Source: Pseudomonadota bacterium (GTDB taxonomy: Bacteria > CALINM01). Taken from it: a stretch of 64,000 nucleotides of DNA. Shown piece after piece: positions 46,272-53,326 of this stretch; position 1 is the first letter of the stretch; each line of letters opens with the position of its first letter. The position numbers and the translations under genes were made by a program. The notes below the pieces were generated by a model. It had not been told where the DNA came from and made no database searches. It worked only from the letters and a program-made list of their open reading frames with translations. The stretch covers positions 1-64,000 of the forward strand of contig JAOABK010000006.1 in the NCBI GenBank assembly GCA_026418415.1, read 5' to 3'.

Positions 46272-47158
46272 ACTTTCTCTATATTTTTCCCAAATATTCC
46301 ATTTGGTCGGAATAATAGAAAAATAAATAAAATTATAAAAATAACTCCATCACGATAAGTAGAAGATAAAAAAGCAGAAACAAATACCTCTGATATTCCA
46401 ATAATAAATCCCCCAAGTACAGCACCATGTATGATACCAATGCCACCTAATACTGCGGCAATAAAAGATTTTATCCCTGGCATGATGCCCATAAAAACAT
46501 TTATTTGAGGATAAGCCATTGAATAAAGTAGCCCACCTATTCCAGCTAATGCACCGCCGATACCAAAAGTGAAAGAAATTATATTATCCGTCCTAATTCC
46601 CATCAGGCGTGTAATTTCTAAGTCGTGAGATGCAGCTCTCATGGCTATTCCATACTTTGATTTATAAATTAACAGATAAAGAAGGGCAAGTGAGATTATA
46701 GTAACAGAAAATATTATAAGATGAATATTATTTATTGAAAACATACCAATATCATAGCTTCTAATCTCAAAGGGACGCGGAAATCCTATATAATTGGGAG
46801 TGAAAAAAGCATTTAGGCTCAAAGTATATTCAAGAAAAAGTGAAACACCTACAGCAGTAATAAGAAGAGAAATTTTTGGTGCATTTCTTAACGGCTTATA
46901 AGCTATCTTCTCAATCAGTATTGCTATAACAGCAGTTAAAAGGGAGGTGCTTAAAATTAGGATAGGAAAGGGAAGATTAAATTTTGTAATACCATAATAA
47001 GATATAAATGCACCTAACATGAAAATATCGCCATGGGCAAAGTTAATCATTCTTAAGACACCATAAACCATAGTATAACCCAAAGCAATAAGGGCATAAA
47101 CAGCGCCTAATTGTATCCCATTTATAAATTGTTGGGTTAGATATATTAAAATTTCCAT
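46268..47158 (-). CDS. livH: branched-chain amino acid ABC transporter permease LivH
   Basis: The LivH permease begins MEILIYLTQQFINGIQLGAVYALIALGY, so ATG 47158 is taken; the frame is open further upstream but would add 13 non-conserved residues. GYTMVYGVLRMINFAHGDIFMLGA and the loop DLEITRLMGIRTDNIISFTF are characteristic. The gene lies behind a hairpin with a T-tract that separates it from livJ, so it may be transcribed less than the binding protein. No ribosome binding site is evident before the ATG. Confidence 0.92.
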   Translation of the reverse strand: MEILIYLTQQFINGIQLGAVYALIALGYTMVYGVLRMINFAHGDIFMLGAFISYYGITKFNLPFPILILSTSLLTAVIAILIEKIAYKPLRNAPKISLLITAVGVSLFLEYTLSLNAFFTPNYIGFPRPFEIRSYDIGMFSINNIHLIIFSVTIISLALLYLLIYKSKYGIAMRAASHDLEITRLMGIRTDNIISFTFGIGGALAGIGGLLYSMAYPQINVFMGIMPGIKSFIAAVLGGIGIIHGAVLGGFIIGISEVFVSAFLSSTYRDGVIFIILFIFLLFRPNGIFGKNIEKV

Positions 47159-47163
47159 ATTTA

Positions 47164-47195
47164 AAATTAAAAAGGGAAGGGGATAGACCCTTCCC
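47164..47195 (-). terminator. terminator/attenuator between livJ and livHMGF
   Basis: On the minus strand a perfect 8-bp stem, GGGAAGGG with CCCTTCCC (47195-47188 with 47181-47174), closes a 6-nt loop and is followed by TTTTTAATTTTAA. This is a good intrinsic terminator located after the binding-protein gene and before the permease gene of the same operon. Partial read-through would give more binding protein than permease. Confidence 0.75.
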
Positions 47196-47200
47196 AATTT

Positions 47201-48322
47201 TCATGGATTAACAGTAGTAATGTATTTTGGGCCAGTTTTTTCGATCTTTATAATGACTGTTGATTTTACTGCATCTCCATTATTGTCAAAGCTAATTGTT
47301 CCTGTTGCTCCCTTGTGATTTTTTGTTTTTTCTATTTCTTTTAAAATTTCTTCGGGAGTAGGCTTTACAGCTCTATCAAGAGCATTTAATAAAATCCATG
47401 TTGCATCATAAGCAAGAGCTCCTAAAGCATCGGGAACGTTTCCGTGTTTTTGCTTATACTTTTGAATAAATGAATCAGCAATGGGATCTTTTCTATCTGG
47501 AGAATAGTGGTTTGTGAAATAGCTACCTACTACTGCATCACCACCAATCTTTAAAAGTTCTGGAGAATCCCAGCCATCTCCACCAAGTAATGTAGATTTT
47601 AAACCTTTCTCTCTAATTTGTTTAGCTATCAAAGCAACCTTATTATAGTAATCGGGAATAAAGATTACATCAGGCTTTTTAATTGCAATTTTTGTTATTA
47701 AAGCAGAAAAGTCTACATCATCTTTCTGATAGGATTCGAAAGCGACTATTGTTCCTTTATTTTTTTCGAAGGTGTTTTTGAAAAATTCAGCCAAACCTTT
47801 TGAATAGTCATTCCCCACATCATAAAGAACTGCTGCAGTTTTTGCCTTGAGATCTTTTAAAGCAAAATTGGCTGCAACTTGACCTTGAAAGGGATCTATA
47901 AAACATGCCCTAAATACATATTTTTTTCTTTTGCCATCACTGACAGTTACTTTTGGATTTGTAGCAGTTCCAGTTATCATTGGAATTTTATTTGTATTTA
48001 CTAATTCACTTACTGGAATAGCTACCTTTGATGTTAGAGGACCGATAATTGCAACAACCTTATCTTGAGTTACAAGCTTTAATGCGGCATTTGTTCCTTC
48101 TGTAGGATCATTTTTGTCATCAGCTATTATAGGCTTAATTTCATATTTACCTTTTTTTGCATATTCTTCTAAAGCAATGAAAAATGAATTTTTTGTAGAT
48201 TCACCAAAAGTTTTAATGTCGCCGGTCAAAGGGGTTATTAGTCCAATTTTAACAACTTCCTTTGAAAATAATTGAGTTGAGTAAAGAAGTAGGAAACATA
48301 AAATCAAAGATATCTTTTTCAT
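47201..48322 (-). CDS. livJ: branched-chain amino acid ABC transporter substrate-binding protein
   Basis: A periplasmic type I solute-binding protein. The signal peptide (MKKISLILCFLLLY..., cleavage near LFSKE) precedes VKIGLITPLTGDIKTFGES. GPLTSKVAIPVSEL and the GDGWDSPELL hinge segment are family-typical. At 373 aa it has normal length. A strong GGAGGT precedes the ATG. The substrate is inferred from the liv gene set; close relatives bind aromatic acids, amides or urea. Confidence 0.92.
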   Translation of the reverse strand: MKKISLILCFLLLYSTQLFSKEVVKIGLITPLTGDIKTFGESTKNSFFIALEEYAKKGKYEIKPIIADDKNDPTEGTNAALKLVTQDKVVAIIGPLTSKVAIPVSELVNTNKIPMITGTATNPKVTVSDGKRKKYVFRACFIDPFQGQVAANFALKDLKAKTAAVLYDVGNDYSKGLAEFFKNTFEKNKGTIVAFESYQKDDVDFSALITKIAIKKPDVIFIPDYYNKVALIAKQIREKGLKSTLLGGDGWDSPELLKIGGDAVVGSYFTNHYSPDRKDPIADSFIQKYKQKHGNVPDALGALAYDATWILLNALDRAVKPTPEEILKEIEKTKNHKGATGTISFDNNGDAVKSTVIIKIEKTGPKYITTVNP

Positions 48323-48336
48323 ATTTACCTCCTACT

Positions 48337-50079
48337 TTAAAATTTTTTATATATTTTATTAACTGCAGCCTTAAAAATAAAGAATAGAATTTTAAAAAAT
48401 TTAAACTTATAAAAACTTACAGGCCAGTTCAGCTCTTCTTTATAACAAATAGTATGAATATTGATATCAGATATTTCAGGGGTTATTTTTTCTAATTCTT
48501 TTTTTCCTTCCTCACCTAACTTTAAAATCTCATCAATTTTTTCCATGTACTTAATTGCAGTTTTTGCTCTTTTTTCGACGAGTTTTGCAGTTTTTTCTGG
48601 TATTAAACCATATTTAAGCTTTAATTCATTAAGACGTATGCCAGCTTCATATGTACTCATAACTATTTCATGTCGGGACATCCAATTTGTTTCATAATCA
48701 AGAAAATATTTCCAACTTAAGGCATTTTCCATCATTTGTCGATGCTCTTCGAGGGTTCTTGCAAAAAGTTTATATCCATGTGCATCTGGATTTTCAAATA
48801 CCTCACTGCCAGGATCAACGAAAGGTGCCAATGGAGATATAAATGGATATACAGTTTTATCTTTACCAAATTTTTTCAAGATATAATCACAGTATTCTAT
48901 TGTTTCCATAACCGATTTATATGTTTGCTTAGGAAGACCTGTCATAAAGAATAAATCTACTCTACGGCAGTTATTTTTTACACATGCATCAATCGCTCTT
49001 TCTAACTGTTCATTGTCAAAGGGCCTTCCAAAGGCTCTTCTAACAACCTCGTCATGTGATTCAGGGGACATCTCAACATTATATTTATTAAAAGAATTTT
49101 TTAACTTTTTTATAAAATCTTCACTTGGTGGAACAAAAAATTCAAAGGCTATATCATTTTTAAAATTAACTTTACTCATCTCATCAACAACATGGTAAGC
49201 ATATTCTTTTCCGTTTTGTAAAATATCACCTATTATGAATGCTGGACCATTTATATATTTATCAATATTCCTCAACTCTTCAGCCACTTTTTGTGGAGAC
49301 TTACAAGCTAATTTTTTTCTGTTAAAGGTATTTTCACATGTAAATTTCGAACCACCGCAGGTCCTACAGCTATGGATGCATCCTCTATAAAGAAAAATTG
49401 CTGTTACAGGATACTTCATCCAGGTTTGAAAAGGTATATATCCATTCAAATCAAAATATTTTACAGTTTTCTTTATTGGTAATGTGTATTCGGTCAAAAC
49501 ATGATCAGTAGTATCAGGAACATAGGTAATTGGGTTAACGTTAACCTTACCATTTTTATCTTTATAGGTCAAATTGGGAATATTGTCAAAATTACCATTT
49601 TCTTTTATAGCCTTTATTAACATTACCATTGGAAGTTCTGTGGAATCTCCCTTTAAAACAAAATCAACGAAAGGATAATTAATAAGCTCTTCGTGGAAAT
49701 AGGTTGATGAATAACCACCAAAAATTACAGGTATATTAGGATGATGTTTTTTCACAATCTCAGCTATTTTAAGGCTACCTTGAACATGTGGAAGCCAATG
49801 CAGATCAATTGCAAAAGCAAGGGGTTTAAGCCTTTTTATCTCTTCTTCGGGATTGTATGATAGCGAATTTAACATTTTATTTGCTATGTTGATAATTCTT
49901 GTTGAAACCCCCGCTTTTTCTAAATGGCCCGATAAGCTAAGAAAACCAACTGGATACATTTCAAAAATCGGTCCAGAAGGGACAACATCACTTATGGGCC
50001 CGTGGATAACAGGCTTCTTTCTGAAATCATAAATACTTGGGGCATGTAAAAAAATTACATCAGCATTTTTAATAAACAT
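48337..50079 (-). CDS. B12-binding-domain radical SAM protein
   Basis: The N-terminal 190 residues look like a cobalamin-binding Rossmann domain (YPVGFLSLSGHLEKAGVST, IPVIFGGYSSTYFHEELI). The radical SAM core follows, with the CxxxCxxC cluster in RGCIHSCRTCGGS, then VEMSPESHDEVVRR and FFMTGLPKQTY. The C-terminal 150 residues are helical and basic. Members of this type often act in methylation or lipid/hopanoid-like chemistry, but the substrate is unknown. ATG 50079 was chosen because a start at 50202 would overlap the divergent lptC gene and add an unconserved tail. There is no ribosome binding site. It is followed by livJ after 14 nt. Confidence 0.82.
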   Translation of the reverse strand: MFIKNADVIFLHAPSIYDFRKKPVIHGPISDVVPSGPIFEMYPVGFLSLSGHLEKAGVSTRIINIANKMLNSLSYNPEEEIKRLKPLAFAIDLHWLPHVQGSLKIAEIVKKHHPNIPVIFGGYSSTYFHEELINYPFVDFVLKGDSTELPMVMLIKAIKENGNFDNIPNLTYKDKNGKVNVNPITYVPDTTDHVLTEYTLPIKKTVKYFDLNGYIPFQTWMKYPVTAIFLYRGCIHSCRTCGGSKFTCENTFNRKKLACKSPQKVAEELRNIDKYINGPAFIIGDILQNGKEYAYHVVDEMSKVNFKNDIAFEFFVPPSEDFIKKLKNSFNKYNVEMSPESHDEVVRRAFGRPFDNEQLERAIDACVKNNCRRVDLFFMTGLPKQTYKSVMETIEYCDYILKKFGKDKTVYPFISPLAPFVDPGSEVFENPDAHGYKLFARTLEEHRQMMENALSWKYFLDYETNWMSRHEIVMSTYEAGIRLNELKLKYGLIPEKTAKLVEKRAKTAIKYMEKIDEILKLGEEGKKELEKITPEISDINIHTICYKEELNWPVSFYKFKFFKILFFIFKAAVNKIYKKF

Positions 50080-50092
50080 ATACAATTTGGAT

Positions 50093-50120
50093 ATATTATC
50101 ATAAAGAAATAAAAACTCAA
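50093..50120 (-). promoter_or_regulatory. possible promoter for the B12/radical SAM gene
   Basis: On the minus strand TTGAGT (50120-50115) and TAATAT (50098-50093) are 16 bp apart. The ATG at 50079 is 14 nt after the -10 and lacks a Shine-Dalgarno sequence. The site lies in the 85-bp divergent gap with lptC. Confidence 0.4.
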
Positions 50121-50126
50121 AGAAGA

Positions 50127-50155
50127 TTGTATTTTCAATAATTCTATGATATATT
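50127..50155 (+). promoter_or_regulatory. promoter for the lptC-lptA-lptB-rpoN operon
   Basis: TTGTAT (50127-50132) and TATATT (50150-50155) have a 17-bp spacer. The -10 ends 10 nt before the lptC ATG at 50165 and no Shine-Dalgarno sequence is present, which predicts a leaderless transcript. Confidence 0.6.
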
Positions 50156-50164
50156 TTTATTGGT

Positions 50165-50692
50165 ATGAAAAATGCTAATGTTTTTATTGCTTTTATTCTC
50201 ATAATTTTTTTGATATATCCAATATCGGTCTATTCTTATAACAAATCTAAACAGAATAACCTTGCGTATTTCCCGGTGATTATAAATGGCTTTTCTTATA
50301 AAATCATTAGCGACAATGGAGATGAGATTTTTTTTGAGGGAGATAGCTTGATAAAGCAAATTGATAAAATAACTATTGAAAATCCTAAAGGTTATCATAT
50401 TAATAAAGAAAACAGAAAGATATCTTTTATGGCTAATACAGCAATTAGTAGCTCAGCTGACGAATCAATTGAATTGACTGACAATATTAAAATCTCTCAG
50501 AATAATACTTATATTGAAGCTAAAAGAATAATTTATAATAGAAAACAAAAGAAATTATTTTCTCCTGATAGAATCAGAATCAATTTTAATGACAGTTTAA
50601 TTGAAGGAATAGATTTAGTTTATGATTTAGAAGAGAAAAGGGCAGTCTTAAAAAACATTAGAGGAAGATTATGGCTATCAAACATCTTTTAA
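50165..50692 (+). CDS. lptC: LPS export protein LptC
   Basis: LptC is a bitopic inner-membrane protein that receives LPS from LptBFG and passes it to LptA. One N-terminal membrane helix (VFIAFILIIFLIYPISVYSY) is followed by a periplasmic beta-jellyroll whose repeating pattern (ISFMANTAISSSADESIELTDN, YIEAKRIIYNRKQKKLFSP) matches the LptC/YrbK family. Length 175 aa. It overlaps lptA by 22 bases. The call relies partly on the lptA-lptB genes following. Confidence 0.85.
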   Translation: MKNANVFIAFILIIFLIYPISVYSYNKSKQNNLAYFPVIINGFSYKIISDNGDEIFFEGDSLIKQIDKITIENPKGYHINKENRKISFMANTAISSSADESIELTDNIKISQNNTYIEAKRIIYNRKQKKLFSPDRIRINFNDSLIEGIDLVYDLEEKRAVLKNIRGRLWLSNIF

Positions 50693-51141
50693 TTCTTATT
50701 TTTTGTTTATTATTAACAAATAATTCCTTCTCACAGGATAAAAACATTGTTGACATTAATGCAAATTTAATGGAGTTGATGGAAGACAAAAAAATGATAA
50801 TTTTCACTGGTGATGTTGTTGCAAAAAAAGCTGATATGACTTTATACTGCTCAAAGTTAGAAGTTTTTTATAAAGAGGATGAAAAGACAAAGAAAAAAGA
50901 CATTGATTATATGATTGCCAAAGGCGATGTAAAGGTTGTGCAAAAGGATAGAGTTGCTAAGGGAGACATAGGTAAATACTTGCATAGAGAAGATATAGTT
51001 ATTTTGGAGGGTAATCCCGTAACTGTCACAGAAAGGGGAGAAAATCAAATTACAGCAAATAAAATAACCTTTTACATGAAAGAAAATAAAAGTGTAGTTG
51101 AAGGTAATAGACCAAGAGTTATTTTTAAGTTGGGGGAGTAA
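50671..51141 (+). CDS. lptA: LPS transport periplasmic protein LptA (OstA-like)
   Basis: A signal peptide (cleavage near SFSQD) is followed by an OstA/LptA domain: IIFTGDVVAKKADMTLYCSKLEVFY, AKGDVKVVQKDRVAKGD and ITANKITFYMKENKSVVEG. LptA molecules stack to bridge the periplasm. Length 156 aa. Translation is coupled to lptC by overlap and to lptB with no gap. Confidence 0.92.
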   Translation: MAIKHLLILIFCLLLTNNSFSQDKNIVDINANLMELMEDKKMIIFTGDVVAKKADMTLYCSKLEVFYKEDEKTKKKDIDYMIAKGDVKVVQKDRVAKGDIGKYLHREDIVILEGNPVTVTERGENQITANKITFYMKENKSVVEGNRPRVIFKLGE

Positions 51142-51858
51142 TTGTTAAAAATTGAGAATATCGAAAAAAATTATGGCAAAAAAAAAGCAGTTGATAACAT
51201 AACTTTATATGTCAATTCAGGAGAAATAGTCGGATTATTAGGACCAAATGGCGCAGGGAAAACAACAACTTTTTATATAATCGCAGGAATTATAAATGCA
51301 GATAGCGGAAAGGTTTTATTAGATCAAGAAGAAATAACAAAATTTCCAATACATATGCGTGCAAAAAAAGGAATTGCCTATCTTTCACAAGAACAATCAA
51401 TCTTTAGACATCTTACGGTAGAGGATAATATTAAGCTGGTACTTGAAGAAAATAATTATTCGAGAGATGAGATTGAAACAATAACAAACCAACTGCTTAA
51501 AGAATTTCAGATTGAAAATTTAAGAAATCAACGGGCATCTTTGTTATCTGGTGGTGAAAAAAGGAGGCTTGAAATAGCACGGACTCTCAGTTTATCTCCA
51601 AGGTTTATTTTATTAGATGAACCATTTGCAGGTGTTGATCCAATACTTGTTGCCGATATACAAAACATGATTATAAAGCTTAAAGAAAAGGGTATAGGTA
51701 TTATAATTACAGACCATAATGTTCGAGAAGCATTAAGAATATGCGATAGAGCTTATGTAATAAGCAATGGTAAAATACTATCTCAAGGGACTCCAGATGA
51801 AATAGCTAAAGACGAATTAGTAATAAAATCATATCTTGGTGAGAGGTATGTTATATAA
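51142..51858 (+). CDS. lptB: LPS export ABC transporter ATP-binding protein LptB
   Basis: LptB powers LPS extraction with LptF and LptG, which are not in this window. Walker A is GPNGAGKTT, the family Q-loop YLSQEQSIFRHLTVEDN, the signature LLSGGEKRRLEIAR and the Walker B FILLDEPFAGVDPILV. Length 238 aa. It starts with TTG behind GGGGGAG. Its stop overlaps the rpoN start. Confidence 0.95.
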   Translation: MLKIENIEKNYGKKKAVDNITLYVNSGEIVGLLGPNGAGKTTTFYIIAGIINADSGKVLLDQEEITKFPIHMRAKKGIAYLSQEQSIFRHLTVEDNIKLVLEENNYSRDEIETITNQLLKEFQIENLRNQRASLLSGGEKRRLEIARTLSLSPRFILLDEPFAGVDPILVADIQNMIIKLKEKGIGIIITDHNVREALRICDRAYVISNGKILSQGTPDEIAKDELVIKSYLGERYVI

Positions 51859-53264
51859 TGTCGATTAATCTGAAATTACAAACTAAATTGACACAACAGC
51901 TTGTTTTAACACCACAACTACAGCTTTCTATAAAAGTACTTCAGTTAAATCACCTTGAACTCAAAGAATCAATAGAGCTTGAGGTTCAAGAAAATCCGGT
52001 TTTAGAAATTGATGAAAAAAATACTGAGAATGAATTGTTTGAAACATCAAATGATGTAGATGTAGAAAAAATATTAGAAAATTATTCAAAATTAAGAGAA
52101 GACTTTGAGTCTAAAAATAGAACTTACCAACAAAAAAAATATGATGAAGACGATGAGAATCTTTGGGAAAACTTTGCCACAAAAAAACCAGGACTTTATG
52201 ATCATCTTTTGTGGCAACTTAATCTGAGTCATCTATCACCAGAAGAGCTTAGAATTGGTGAAGAAATAATTGGAGATATAGATCCTGACGGTTATTTAAG
52301 AGTAACTATTGAGGAAATTGCTCAAAAACTAAATGTTACAACAGATAAAGTAGAGAGTGTCTTGAAGCAAATTCAACAGTTTGATCCAATAGGTGTTGGT
52401 TCAAGAACTTTATCTGAATGTTTACTTGTTCAAGTAGAGGTTTTTGATGGAGAAAAAAAGGATTTACTAAGAAGCATTATAACAAATCATTTAGAAGACC
52501 TATCTAAGAAAAATTTTAAAAAAATAGCTCAGTGTTTATCTGTATCAATTGAAGAAGTAGAATATGCATTTGAAATTATTAAAACTCTTAATCCTAAGCC
52601 TGGACAGGGATTTGGGTTTTCTGAATATGATAATCAGTACATAGAACCAGATGTATTTGTTTTCAAAGATGGAGATGAATATAAGGTAGTCTTAAATAGG
52701 GAAGGGATCCCTTCTTTAAAAATAAATAGGCAATATGAAATAATGCTAAAAAATAAACAATTAGATGAAAATACAAGGAATTTTCTCCAGGAAAAGATAA
52801 AAAACGCCCACTGGTTTGTAAAGAGTATTCACCAAAGGGGGAGCACGATTCTAAGGGTTGCTAAAGCCATAGTTGAATATCAAAGAGATTTCTTTGATAA
52901 AGGTATAAACTATATGAAACCTCTTACTTTAAAAGATCTTTCATCAATGTTAGACCTGCATGAATCAACAATTAGTAGAGTAACAAGCAATAAATATATG
53001 TTAACACCTAATGGATTATTTGAGATGAAATACTTTTTTAGTACTGGTATTAGAAAAGTTGGCTCAGAAGATGTTGCATCAATAAGTGTAAAACAGATTA
53101 TAAAAGAGCTTATTGACAATGAAGATCCAAAGTCACCATTAAGTGATCAGGAAATATCAGATATTCTAAAAGCAAAGGGATATAATATTGCTCGAAGAAC
53201 AGTAACAAAATACAGAGAAAGTCTGGGCATTCTCTCTTCAAGTATGAGAAAAACTCACAAATAA
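51858..53264 (+). CDS. rpoN: RNA polymerase sigma54 factor
   Basis: Sigma54 directs transcription from -24/-12 promoters and needs an AAA+ activator. Region I is Gln/Leu-rich (TQQLVLTPQLQLSIKVLQL), the core-binding domain follows, and the C-terminal RpoN box is ARRTVTKYRESLGI. At 468 aa it is full length. It follows lptB, the widespread arrangement. The usual hpf/ptsN genes do not follow; a bidirectional terminator and convergent ppdK do. Confidence 0.97.
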   Translation: MSINLKLQTKLTQQLVLTPQLQLSIKVLQLNHLELKESIELEVQENPVLEIDEKNTENELFETSNDVDVEKILENYSKLREDFESKNRTYQQKKYDEDDENLWENFATKKPGLYDHLLWQLNLSHLSPEELRIGEEIIGDIDPDGYLRVTIEEIAQKLNVTTDKVESVLKQIQQFDPIGVGSRTLSECLLVQVEVFDGEKKDLLRSIITNHLEDLSKKNFKKIAQCLSVSIEEVEYAFEIIKTLNPKPGQGFGFSEYDNQYIEPDVFVFKDGDEYKVVLNREGIPSLKINRQYEIMLKNKQLDENTRNFLQEKIKNAHWFVKSIHQRGSTILRVAKAIVEYQRDFFDKGINYMKPLTLKDLSSMLDLHESTISRVTSNKYMLTPNGLFEMKYFFSTGIRKVGSEDVASISVKQIIKELIDNEDPKSPLSDQEISDILKAKGYNIARRTVTKYRESLGILSSSMRKTHK

Positions 53265-53275
53265 AAAAATTTTTA

Positions 53276-53315
53276 TAGGGGCAAGAGTTAAGATTAACTT
53301 AATCTCTTACCCCTA
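53276..53315. terminator. bidirectional terminator between rpoN and ppdK
   Basis: A long imperfect stem pairs 53276-53292 with 53298-53315, with one mismatch and one bulged base, around an ATTAA loop. A T-run at 53329-53335 serves the plus strand and an A-run at 53262-53270 gives a T-tract on the minus strand. It lies between two convergent genes and can stop transcription from both sides. Confidence 0.75.
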
Positions 53316-53326
53316 TTACATTATCT

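Noticed and set aside
50080..50202. Upstream extension of the B12/radical SAM gene to an ATG at 50202
   Set aside because: It would overlap the start of lptC and its promoter, and the added 41 residues are unlike the conserved N-terminus that begins at 50079.
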